Below the pieces are notes generated by a model. It was not told the origin of the DNA and searched no databases. It saw nothing but the letters and a program-made list of their open reading frames with translations. Shown one piece after another: positions 9,729 to 20,376 of a DNA stretch of 64,000 nucleotides. The number at the start of each line of letters is the position of its first letter. Position 1 is the stretch's first letter. Source of the DNA: Galeopsis tetrahit (taxonomy: Eukaryota > Streptophyta > Magnoliopsida > Lamiales > Lamiaceae); contig OY776130.1 in assembly GCA_963675135.1 (NCBI GenBank), forward strand, positions 19,398,001 to 19,462,000, given 5' to 3'. The translations under genes and the position numbers were made by a program.

Positions 9729-12700
9729 ATGGCCCCCAAAATCAAAAGAGAGGAACTTGTAGACTTCAATGATCCATCCTTGGATATTGATTTTACTTAT
9801 TTGAGTAACACAAACTCCTTATGGTTCGAAAAGCTTGTGGCTTTTGACAGCCCAGATGAGGAAGTTCATCCAGTTCTTCAATGGCTAAAGGATGCAGGGC
9901 TCGAAAAATTCTTAGGCACCAAGCCTGATTCATGCCTCAACCCCTTCATGGCTGAATTCTTTGCATACCTAAGGTGGAAGGGCAAGAAGGGTGATGTCTG
10001 CACCAAACTTACTTATGCAGAAGAAGGAGAAGAGGAGGAATCCCAACATACCATCATCTTCTCTTCAGAAGACTTGGATGCAAGCTTTGGGTTACCATCA
10101 GAAGGTCTAAATCCTGAAGTTTATAGAGAAGGAGAGGAGCAGGAGTTCTCCAAGAAACTGGTAGGTGCTCAAAACAAGAAAACCTTGAAACCAAAATATG
10201 AGCACTTATTTGATATTGTTGTGAAAAGTTTGCTGAGCCATTCTGGGAGTGTTGAGCAAATAAGTTTGCCAAAATGGAGAGTAATGGCTGCTGTGATTGA
10301 CTCTGCTGAAAGAGGAGTCAAGTTTGATTGGAAAACTTTCATTCTGGGAAAGATGATGAATGAGAAGTACAAGTTCAAGGAGGTGAAGCACCACAACGTT
10401 GTGGTGGATGGTAAGTTGTTGTTTTGCACAAGAGCAAGCTTGCTCTTTGAAAGATTGCCCACTACACCCACCTTCAAGCCAAACCAAAGCCATTTCCAGC
10501 CCATAAAGTGATGTACAGGAAGTTGTCTTCTAAGACAGAAAATAGGAAGCAAGGGGCAGCAACAAAGCAAGCCCTAACAGTTGCACGTGTTACCAGATCT
10601 TCTCCAAGGAAAAGAAAGGCTCAGACAGTCAAAACTCAGCCAAAGTTAAAAAGGATGAAGCAGATTCTTAGTGAATCTTCACCAGAAAGCCAGTCCAAGA
10701 GTGGAGGTGCCACTTCTGAGGAGATTGACAAGGTTGAACAAGAAGGGGTCAACCCCCCTGAAGAAGGAGAGGAGTTCAGGGAAATTGTCCCCTTACAGCC
10801 TGAAGTGTTCACTGAGTACAGGGATCTTGAGAAGCCTACAAGGGCTGAAAGAAGAAGGAGGATCATCAAAACTTCGGAGAAGCAGAAGTTAATGGAGGAG
10901 GAAAAGCAGAAAAAGGAGTTTTTCAAGGAAATTAGATAAGCAAGTAGGTCTAATTCCAAAACAAGGTCCAAGTCCAAGAGCCCTGGAGCCAACTCTCCTG
11001 ATATTCAATCCCAGAGAATATCACCAACACATGATGAACCAGAGCCTGAAGAAGAGGAGTGCAAGACTCCTGAGGATGCTCCAATTGTGGCCAAGAAGAC
11101 CTACTCTGCTGAAGGTGCTCCTGACAGAACAGGAATTGATGTCTTGGCTGATCTTGCTGATATAGAAGACAGGCCATTCTCCCCCCTTGATCCCAGACTT
11201 CTTTCTTATACCAAACTTCTTGGAACTGCTCTTCAAGAAGGTGATCAACTTACCTTACCACCCATTCAAGCCATTCCAATAACCTCCTCAGGAACATTGC
11301 TCTCTACAGCACCTGAGACCCAAATCATTCCCACATCCTCTGAACCCAACCCATCTGAACCCCTGCTCAACCTTCCTGGAGCCCAAGCCAACCCTTCTGA
11401 ATCTCAAGACAACTCTTCTGATGAAAATAATGATGATGACAGTGGAGAAGAGTATACTTATGAGGGGATGCTAAGGCAGATTGCCAAGGCCAATGTTGAT
11501 CAGCTGTACCCAGGGTTGAAGGAGTATCCAAGGCTACAGCAACAGTTTTATGATCTCAGAGCACTTGTTGAGATCAAAGATAGAACCATGGTAGATATAG
11601 CTCAGGCTATCAAGGATAAAGGTGCAAACTGGTGGCAGGTTGAGGAGAACAGATTGTTGCACTTTGCCAATGTTAAGAAATCTAGTGTGTTGACCACTGA
11701 GGCTCTGTTCTGCACAATTGTTCATGAGAAGGTGCTGGCTGAAAGAGAAAGGATTGCTCAGGGAGTCAAGCATCCTGATAGCACCTCGGATGATGCAGAT
11801 GATGATGATGATGACAACACCAATCCCAAACCTCCTGGACCTAACCCTGCTAAGGTACACTACTTGACTTATCCTTCAATTCAGGACTCTGGGAAATCAG
11901 AGGAGTTGACCAAGAATGGTGACTCAGTCCAAGATACACTGGCCAAGGATGGTTCTTCTGAACCTGAGGCACAGCTTGACAACGTTGAGACTTCCATAGG
12001 AGAAGCTGGTTTGACTAAAGCCTCATCAATGTCAGAGAAGTTGGACACTGACCAGCCTTTAGTCATTCAGGATAACTCAGTGGACTTGGGAAGCCCAACA
12101 CTGTGATCTCCCACCAACTGCCCTTTGTGGATCCTGTTGAGGATATGGAGGTGTCAGGTTTAGGAAATGAAGGAGTTGAAAAGGACAGTAGTGATGAAAA
12201 ATCAGAGGGAGATGAAGGTGATTGTGTGATTACTGGTAGTAAGAGTGCACCACCAAAAGAGAGAGAGCAAAGGCAAAGGGAACCTTGAAGATTGGAGAGC
12301 CTAAGGGAAATGACAAGCAGCCTGAGATTGAAGAAGAGGAAGAGGAAGATATTGGAAAATGCAAAGGGCCTATGAATATTGAAGATCTAACTGAAGAGGA
12401 GAAGATCCAGATTGCAATGAAGAAGTTTATGGCTTCTGTCATTGAGGATCAGGCTAGATGGGAGCAGAGACCTGGAGGAGAGTCTGCAGGCCTAGACACC
12501 AAAGAGAAGGTGATTGAAGTAAGGGGGAAGGTCACTAGAGCCTCTGAAAGAAAAAGAAAGGAACAGACTTTCACTGACTTCCCAACAAGCCTGACACTGC
12601 CCTCTGAATTCCAAGCTGAAGAGGCAACCCAAGTAAGAAAGTCAAAGAGGCTGAAGAAAGCAGCCATGTTGCCTGAAATCCAAGAAGTGGAAATTGAAGA

Positions 12701-13367
12701 AGAAGAATAGGACAATGAACGTGAAGTTAGAATGCCCAAGCTTGCTAATGATCCCTCAAAGTTGTTTAAAGAAGAATTTGGAAAGGATCCAGAAACACAA
12801 GAGAAGCTAGCTCTTCAGAGAGCTAAGGTAAGAATAGATCAGTTGGTTGAGGCCAACAGAGCAAGAGATGTCAGAAGGGCAAACTTCAAAGCCCCAAGGA
12901 GAAGGGCTTCTTACAGAAGGTTGAAGTCTCAAATGCTTCAAAGATGGGACACTCAATATCCTCACCATGACAAATGGGTGCCAATCCAATTGAATGATGC
13001 ATGGGAGGAGGAGAAGAGAATCTTTGTTTATGACTTTTTTGTCATAGGCAAATGGCTAGGTGAAGATGTTGAAGAAGTGTTTGGCCATTTCATGTTTGAG
13101 AATCACAGGGACTTGTACCAGAAGCTGTTTGCAGCAGCTGACATTGCAAGGATAGATTTCAAAGCCCCTGGTCCCATATTGTACATGCCTCCCAAGTTCA
13201 ATGGGAACATGATTGATGAAGGGAAGATCTTGGAGGAGTTCATCTCCATCATGAAGATGGAAAAGATGAAGCTGGGTCCCAAAGGCACAAATCAGGAGAT
13301 TTGGGAGTTGAAGAAGAGAGTATGGGCTCAGTATGGGATAGCTCCTCAAGATGATGGTTCTTTCTGA
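9729..13367 (+). pseudogene. Env-like/extra ORF of SIRE-type copia, frameshifted
   Basis: Coding-type sequence runs for 3.6 kb in changing frames: 9729-10511, 10508-10939, a stop, 11087-12106, 12103-12288, 12285-12710, a stop and 12732-13367. The N-terminal ~250 residues (FMAEFFAYLRWKGKKG, WRVMAAVIDSAERG) resemble the domain Pfam lists as a putative plant transposon protein. The middle is very acidic and Glu/Lys-rich. The last part (ARDVRRANFKAPRRRASY, then KWVPIQLNDAWEEEKRIFVY) looks globular. No signal peptide or clear transmembrane segment was found, so the traditional label 'envelope-like' has no direct support here. At least three frameshifts and two stops make it non-functional. Related but distinct ORFs occupy the same place in the copia elements at 36770-47497 and 59451-64000. 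Confidence 0.75.
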
Positions 13368-13687
13368 AGAATAAGTCCTCTTTCCCTTTTATCTATGTTT
13401 CTAATTTGTTGTTGTCTCTATCTGTCTATCTTGTTCTAGCATAGTGAGTCCTTTTAATTTTCAGCATTGTAATGCCTCATGATATATATTAAAGGATCAC
13501 TATTTTCATCAGAGATAACAACTCATTATCTCAACTAACCTGACATAACCTATATAATTGATTTATTATTGTGCTAACAGTTTGTTTCAGGAAAATTTAC
13601 CAGATCATCCATCCTGAAGAACAAAGCCTTTAGTATAATTCAAGTTCCCTTTGTAATAGGTTTTGGCATCATCAAAAAGGGGGAAAT

Positions 13688-15331
13688 TGTTGGGAAATAA
13701 ATTAATTTTGATTAAGATACCAAAACCCCTGATTGATGTTGATCAGATTAGTTGAGATACAATTAAGAGATGTATCAGTCTAGTTGTCTCAGGATAGTTG
13801 AGACAATACAAATACTTAAGACGAAGTCTCAAGAATGTTGTGAGATTTATAGTTCAGGATAGTTGTCCAAAGCTAAAAATGTTAGGCAGCTTTATATGCT
13901 TAAGTATATTAGGTCAAGTCTGTTGATTATACAAGACAAGCATGCTGAAGAGGACAACATGGCTGAATGTTCAAGTATAATAAGGCAAAGCTACATGCAC
14001 TGATAAGAGCTGTATCAGATCAGTTGAAGCTTTAAAGATCAAGAGCATTGAATGTTGCATACACAGAAGATAAATTTATTGAAGCATTTATTGCCATCAT
14101 GCCATCAAGCCTGAACAAGCATTAAAGTCTTAGAAGCATTAAAGACTGAAGAATTGAATGAATGTTGGAACATTCCATTTGCAGCAGGAATTTTCAGGGG
14201 ACTTGTCCCATCTGACCGTTGGTTGAGTGTAAAGTCTGCCACAATCAACCTTGGGAAATGTGCAAAATTTGGAAGCTGACACAAGTCATCTCAGCCGCAT
14301 TTTTCAGAAGTCAACACATTCATTCAAGCAACCATTGAAGAGTCTATTACACAGTGGATAATAGAAGGACAAACTTCATAGCCGTTTCAATGGAGCTGCA
14401 AATAGATATTTTGAATTGCTATCTCTCCAACGGATAGTTGATCAAATTGCTCTATAAATTCAGAAGTGATCCAAGGATTCAAGTATCCAACTATCTGCTA
14501 TCAAACAATCATCAAGCAATCAAAGGAAACCAAAGCTGTTCTTCATAATCCCAAGTTTCCTGATCACTTCAAAAAGCTAAGCCCTTCTTGTAATATCCAA
14601 AGCTTAGCATTGAGATATCCTAAGCCTATACACTGTTCTTATTGTAAATGATGTCTCTATTAGTTGGAATCAAACCTCAAACCCTTACCTCATTGAGTGA
14701 AGTAGAGTTTGTTGTAGAAGTGAGGAGTTAAGGACTGTTAAGTGAAAATACAGTCTTAACTTAGTGAGATTAAGCACAAGGACTCGGATTTTCCTAGGGA
14801 TCAAAGCACTAAGATAGTGTTGTTGATCAGTACACCTTGGCACTATAAAACAAGCTAATTCCAGGTGTTAAGGAATTATCCTGTTCAATCAAGGAAAGTG
14901 GATGTAGGAGCTTGAGTCTCTGAACCACTATAAATTGTTGTGTCATTTACTTACTGCACTTTTCTATTACTCACATTACTTGATAAAATCATTCTTAAAG
15001 AAGTAAGTTCAGCAAAGTTAAGAAAAACTGTTTTGGACAAAGTCCCTGATCAACTGATTTTTCAGAAATTAACTAGGAGTATTCTTTAAGAGAAGGCCAA
15101 CCACATTCCGCACTTAAGAACTCTTTTAAATAGTTTTCCAACTGATTACTTCATAATTTTCAGTAGGCCAATTATCTTTCAAGATTATCACTCAGGGCAG
15201 TTGTGAGACAACCTCCCTGACTAAGCTAAACAGTTTAAAAAAAAAAAGAATTTGCATACACAAGTGCATTCCCCCCCCCCCTCCCCCTCCCCCTCCCATA
15301 CACTTGTGTCATACTCCATCAAGGACCAACA
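13688..15331 (+). repeat. 3' LTR of the SIRE-like copia (1644 bp)
   Basis: It follows the purine tract AAAAAGGGGGAAAT, starts TGTTGGGAAA and ends GACCAACA, giving TGTTGG/CCAACA terminal inversion. TATAAAT at 14453-14459 is the likely TATA box. Near the right end is a pyrimidine tract (15271-15297) flanked by ACACAAGTG (15258) and CACTTGTGT (15301). The LTR is unrelated in sequence to the LTR at 59451-60699. Confidence 0.85.
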
Positions 15332-15417
15332 ACTATGTAGATATATTTTAGGATATATATATATTAATAATAATAATATTATATTATATCTTCAATTCCA
15401 TATGACAATATATATAT

Positions 15418-15650
15418 GGTAAAGTCTAGTATGCACTCGAGTGCATGCTGTGCACCCTAGTCCATGTGCACTTTTCAGATTACTGACTTACACTTTTTGG
15501 TAAATGGTGTTGCACTTTTCAATTATTACTTATACAGTTTAATAATTGAAAAGTGCAACACCATTTACCAAAAAGTGTAAGTCAGTAACTGAAAAGTGCA
15601 ACATGGACTAGGGTGCACAACATGCACTCGAGTCCATAGCAGACCAACCC
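15418..15650. mobile_element. Foldback MITE, Mutator-type, copy 1
   Basis: A 233-bp near-perfect palindrome: the arm GCACTTTTCAATTATTA is mirrored as TAATAATTGAAAAGTGC around an 11-base loop. The two ends (GGTAAAGTCTAGTATGC and, inverted, GGGTTGGTCTGCTATGG) match in part. It is flanked on both sides by TATATATAT, a 9-bp duplication, although this lies in AT repeats. The second copy at 51884-52115 has a convincing 9-bp duplication. No coding capacity. Confidence 0.85.
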
Positions 15651-17088
15651 TATATATATATCAATTGATTCTCTAATGAAAATATTCCAAGAATTGATGT
15701 AAATATATTTTAGGTTAAATATAGATATTATAATAATAATAATATTATATTATATCTTTAATTCCATATAACAAAATATATATATATATATATATATATC
15801 AATTTTAGATTAAAAAAAGGAGATGTCATTTAATAATTTTTTTAATTTGTATAGTATTTTTTAAAAAGTTTTAGATTAAAAAATAATTTTATCATCAATT
15901 TAGAAAAAGTATAAACTAATGAAAATATTTCAAGAATTGATTTCTAATCAACGTAGTATATCAATTATGTATGAACGTTAGATTAAAAAAAAAAAATCAT
16001 TCAATAATTTTTAAAAGTTTATAAAACTACTTATTAAGACTTATAAGAAACTTGTATAGTATTTTTTAAAAAGTTTTAGATTAAAAAATAATTCTATCAT
16101 CCACTTAGAAAAAGTATAAATACGTGAAAATTGCTAATGGTAAAATAGTCTTCATAGCAAAAGGGAATAAGATCAATTGAGATAAAAATCAAAAATCATT
16201 TTGTGTCAAAATGAACTTGAAATAAAAATTGAAAATCAATGAAGGGAGGCAGAGATACAAATTTAAGTTAAATCTAATTTATAGAAATTAATTTTATTTA
16301 ATTTTACTAAATTTGTGAAAAATATATTTTAAAGAAAATTAAACCTAATCTCTATCTAATAATATGCGATTTTTTTTTTCCATTCTTGAAAATATGGTCG
16401 TACTTAATTCCTATCTAATAATAATAGGTCTATTTTTGTCATTCTTGAAAATAAGTTTATATAATAAATATAGATATTATAATAATATTATGTTATATAT
16501 TCCATATCTTTTATATGGAAATATATTTTATATGACAAAATATATATATATATATATATAATATATGGACTAATGACAATAATTCATGAATTTCTATTAA
16601 TATCGTAACTAAAGACTGAAGACTGTTAATCGAAAGTAAGTCACGACAATAATAATTTAATACAGATTTTAAAAAGTCTTTAAAATTTTTTAGGTATTCA
16701 ACAGTCTATGAATTTTAATACTCTATGGATTTTGTTGGATTCTCCTTAAAAAATATAAATAAATTGCACTATTCAAAATCTCTTCTAAAAACAAGAGATT
16801 TCAACGGATTCTCTTAGAGAACTCTGAAGACAAAAGATCAGAAGTAAAAATGGCAATATTGACCCGACCCGCGGGTACCCACCCCACTCGCGAGCTTTGA
16901 TTAGATCAGATTCGCCCCGTATTGAGTATGGGTCGGGTCTGGATCTTATATCCGACCCGCGGGTATCCGCCCCGCCCCGAATTAATATATAAACTTTATA
17001 TAATATATATATTTTTTTTTTTATTATTGATAAAATACTTTATATATATATATATATATATTATTGGTAAAATATTTTATATAATATA

Positions 17089-17355
17089 CTCACTCCATCC
17101 ACCAAATGTAGTCCCATGGAGGAGGGACACAAGTTTTAAGAAAAAGGTAGATAAAGTAGATAAAATAAGGGTATTATAGGGTATTGTGGGGTCCATTGTG
17201 AATAAATTAAAGTGATTGTTAGTGGATAAAGTTGGTGGCAAATTGAGTAATTAAGTGCTGGTTGAAGGGTGATAGTTTTCATAAAGTGTATGAGACTACA
17301 TTTGATGGATAAAGAATATAAGGTAAATGAGACTACTTTTTGTGGATGGAGGGAG
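17089..17355. mobile_element. Stowaway-like MITE
   Basis: Its ends are CTCACTCCATCCACCAAA and, inverted, CTCCCTCCATCCACAAAA, flanked by TA on both sides. This is the standard Stowaway (Tc1/mariner-derived) terminus. It is 267 bp long and has no ORF of its own. The inner arms also pair (GTAGTCCCATGG against GAGACTAC regions). Confidence 0.85.
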
Positions 17356-17553
17356 TATATATATATAACATTAATTTTAAAAAACACTTTACATTTATAA
17401 AAAATCTGTTCGCATCAATATTGGAGTTTATGAAAATTTATGTAAATCAATAAAAATAATATATTCCATAATCCTATCAAATCTATGAAAATCCATATAA
17501 ATTAATAAAAAAAGTCAGTCAAACTCTGCATTTAGAAATCCACCTATTTTTTA

Positions 17554-20304
17554 GGGAAAATTATTGTTAAGGCCATTTCACTAAGAGTTTTATCTAATAG
17601 GTTTTTAACCGCTCTCTTAGCTTGGAGAGCTGTCACTTGGAGAGCGGTTTTAAAAGCTCTCCAAGACCCTTTTTCCCTTTTCAAAGCTCTCCAAGCTCAA
17701 ATGTGTAGTAGTGCTATCACCTCCCAATTATTCAAATATTCCTAAAATTAAGCAATTCGAATTAATTGTTAATTATCCAAACAAATAAAGTTAAAAAATC
17801 TGCATTTTATGGTCAAAAAATAAGCGTGTCATAGAGTATACAATTCCCCATATGTTGAATATGCATATATATATGAAATAGATTATGAATTTTAATATGA
17901 ACAGTGAAATGAATTTTGGTATGTAGAAATGGGTTATGAAGACATATGTTCATTTCAATATGAAGTTTAAAACGGCATACAAGACTGAATTTTTTGGTAT
18001 GCATAAAATAACATGAACCAATGTGCACAGAGTGACATGCATATCAATATGCAAAATAGATGTGCACATTTGTAAATGACATATTCAAAAAGCGGTTTGT
18101 TGTGATGTAGGGATTTCATACTTAATTCCGTTAATATCATTGAAAAGAATTGTTCAGAATAATAAGATGAAGACATAAAATGATAATGCCTAAATCGGTA
18201 TCCATGTTTCATATTGAAAGTTCATTTTGATATGAAGTTGTAGGAGTAGTATATGCACCTTTCAGATGCACTGCGAATAGTAATTGAATAATCAGTCTAT
18301 CGAAATTCAAGCTGGAGAAGCTGATTGTAAACCAAACAACATGTGAATAAAAATAAAGGTCGTTTCAATTTTGATGAATTTCGAGCAAGTACATACTACA
18401 AAAAGAAATACAGTTTAGTATGTAACCTGAAAATGTAACAGGCATCCAATTCTGGAAAATTCTCTGTATCTATAGTTTCTTGCTACTAACTTTCAATTAC
18501 AGATTTCAAAAAATTTGTTCAACTATATTCATCTTCTTTGTCCATGGACTCCACGCTCTGATTATCCAATGCAGCTAATAGATTCTTGAGAACAAATAAA
18601 TGTTTCAATTTCTCTGCAAAATGAAAAATATTATGTCAATTTAAAATTCCAATAAACGAGTGATGATTTACACTTGCATATATAAATTAAGCTGCACAAA
18701 TCAAGGCATATATCCAGAATAACAATGCATCAGATGATAATTGGCATCAATAAACACACAATGTGATACGCAGGAGAAATCAAGAATCGATAACAACATT
18801 TTAACAGCACTCCAGTTGGAAAAACAAAGATTCAAAGCCAACATTATCAAGACAAGTAAATCCAGCAATATACATTTAACAAATGTCTTACCTTGAAAAG
18901 CGTAAAGAAACCCCAATGTCGCGTAAAATCGAACTACAGCCTCAAGATTCTTGTAACTTCCGCTCAGAATAGAAAAGTTTATGAATGTATACAAATGGCT
19001 GAATCAAAAATTCATATAATTTCAGTCGGTTGAGGGACTTGAAGCGGTGGAAACAAGATCTATATGATTTTGGAATGTTATGTAAATTGATAGAAAAATG
19101 ATTGTCTGATTGATTGATAGAAAATACTATGCTCTCATTGCACAGCCAAAAACTCTGCTCTCATTTTACCAAACTGCAGAATCAAAGTCAGCGATACCAA
19201 AAGGCTATAAAATAATCCAATCACACCAAGTATCTAACAAAATATCCGGATATTCAACTTACAAAACACTAAACCCTCAATTGGAAAATTATTCACACGG
19301 CGAAATTGTAAATTTTATAATGCAATTAATCGTTGCGTACCTTTATGATATATATTGCCGCCTAATTGAAAATTCAATTACGGGTGAATTCCCGAGCAAT
19401 TACAGATGAGGCGGCTTATTCAGCGGCGCCGACTTCACACAGACTAGGTTAGACCAAGCCTCTTCAATTAATATAAATATATTCAGATTAATGCGTGTTG
19501 GAATTATCTGAAACAGACTGAAAACCAAAAGAAATTGTAATTGGCGACGTATACCGACGAAAATTCAACAAAACACACAACACGCAATCTATCTGTGACA
19601 CCTAAAAAACATAGAGTTTCAAGACAATTCCAGAAAAATTTAATAGGGATAAGAAGTTTCGTAACTTGAATGTTCAACCTAAAAAATGGAAAACTAAATT
19701 TCTTCTCCCTCAAGGATGATATTTAACAGCAAATTGCTCAAACTATTCAACTACATTGCTAAGATTTCATTTGCAGGAAGAAATTGTCTGGAAACATAAG
19801 ATGATCAAATTGCTCAGTCTTGTCTGGAAATTGTCACAAAATCATAATTTATTCGATGATCGAAGATCGATTGAAAAAATCACCAGATCTAATCTAATCA
19901 CATAAAAGTTAAAAACACAGATTAGTTACCTTTCAATTGGAAGATTCGCAGGGGACAAACAGACTCCAATTCCCTGCGAGAAACTCTTCTCAGAATCCCA
20001 AATCTCATAAATCCATGCCTCATCTTCGTCTTCGTAGGTTTGCAGACGATGATGGGCGGCGGTCATGGAGCTTCGAGGGACGGCTTCTTAGAACGACGGC
20101 TAATTTGGGAATTAATTGATAACAATTAATTATATTTTAAATTTCGAATTACATTTCAAATATATAAATTAAAGGAGTATATGAATATTAAGGACATTTA
20201 AGGTTTTTTGACACTAATTTGATCTTATTAGGAAATTTTAAAAGTTGTAGGTTATGTTTTAGTTGCTTAATAGGCTTAGAGATGACTCTATTAGGAATTT
20301 TCTC
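17554..20304 (-). mobile_element. Candidate Pack-MULE carrying a three-exon gene
   Basis: The 9-bp sequence TATTTTTTA occurs directly outside both ends (17545-17553 and 20305-20313). This is the target duplication size of Mutator-like elements. The ends themselves, GGGAAAATTATTG and, inverted, GAGAAAATTCCTA, match over the first 9 bases with one difference and patchily over about 35. The interior carries no transposase but holds a spliced ORF (18519-20066). Capture of host-gene pieces by Mutator-like elements is well known in plants. The weak inverted repeats keep this at moderate confidence. A host gene flanked by chance repeats is the alternative. Confidence 0.5.
18519..20066 (-). CDS. Unidentified small three-exon gene (112 aa) inside the Pack-MULE candidate
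   Basis: Minus-strand exons are 20066-19930 (137 nt), 18998-18892 (107 nt) and 18613-18519 (95 nt). Together they make 339 nt, exactly 113 codons with stop. Splice sites are AAAG|GTAACT...GATTCAG|CC and CAAG|GTAAGA...TTTGCAG|AG, and the frame stays open across both joins. An in-frame TAA lies just upstream of the chosen ATG. The protein has an acidic N-terminus (TYEDEDEAWIYEIWDSEK), a hydrophobic/aromatic middle (YKNLEAVVRFYATLGFLYAF) and a Lys/Leu stretch ending in an acidic tail (MDKEDEYS). I do not recognise the family. The exons may come from one captured gene or be a chimera. Expression is unknown and a pseudogene is possible, but three exons joining in frame by chance is unlikely. Confidence 0.5.
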
Positions 20305-20376
20305 TATTTTTTAAAGTCCAAAAAAATTCAATAAAATCTCAATTTTTTTTTTTTGAAAAGGAAAAGCAGCTTTCAA

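Larger units (their letters stand above)
7611..15331 (+). mobile_element. 5'-truncated SIRE-like copia retrotransposon
   Basis: In order: an RT/RNase H remnant, a ~670-bp non-coding gap, a long decayed env-like ORF, polypurine tract AAAAAGGGGGAAAT (13674-13687) and a 1.6-kb 3' LTR. A long extra ORF between pol and the 3' LTR is characteristic of the SIRE/Maximus copia group. The 5' LTR, gag, protease and integrase are absent. The left edge joins TPS exon sequence directly at the start of the RT domain, so a deletion has probably removed both the 5' half of the copia and the 5' part of the TPS gene. Confidence 0.85.
15332..17553. other. AT-rich DNA with duplicated modules
   Basis: No gene is visible. 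A module with (TAA)n and TTCAATTCCATATGACAATA-like sequence occurs near 15340-15415, again at 15700-15795 and, diverged, at 16455-16560. A second module (CTTGTATAGTATTTTTTAAA and AGTATAAA nearby) occurs near 15845-15915 and 16050-16118. Long AT microsatellites are common. Two MITEs listed separately lie inside. At 16856-16985 is a GC-rich GGGTCGGGT-type patch, inverted around its centre, which may be another short TE fragment. Confidence 0.6.

Noticed and set aside
16856..16985. GC-rich GGGTCGGGT palindromic patch as a MITE
   Set aside because: Arms resemble each other but I could not define ends or a target duplication.
16922..17179. 85-aa ORF in the AT-rich region
   Set aside because: It runs through AT microsatellites and the Stowaway end. 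Composition is not protein-like.
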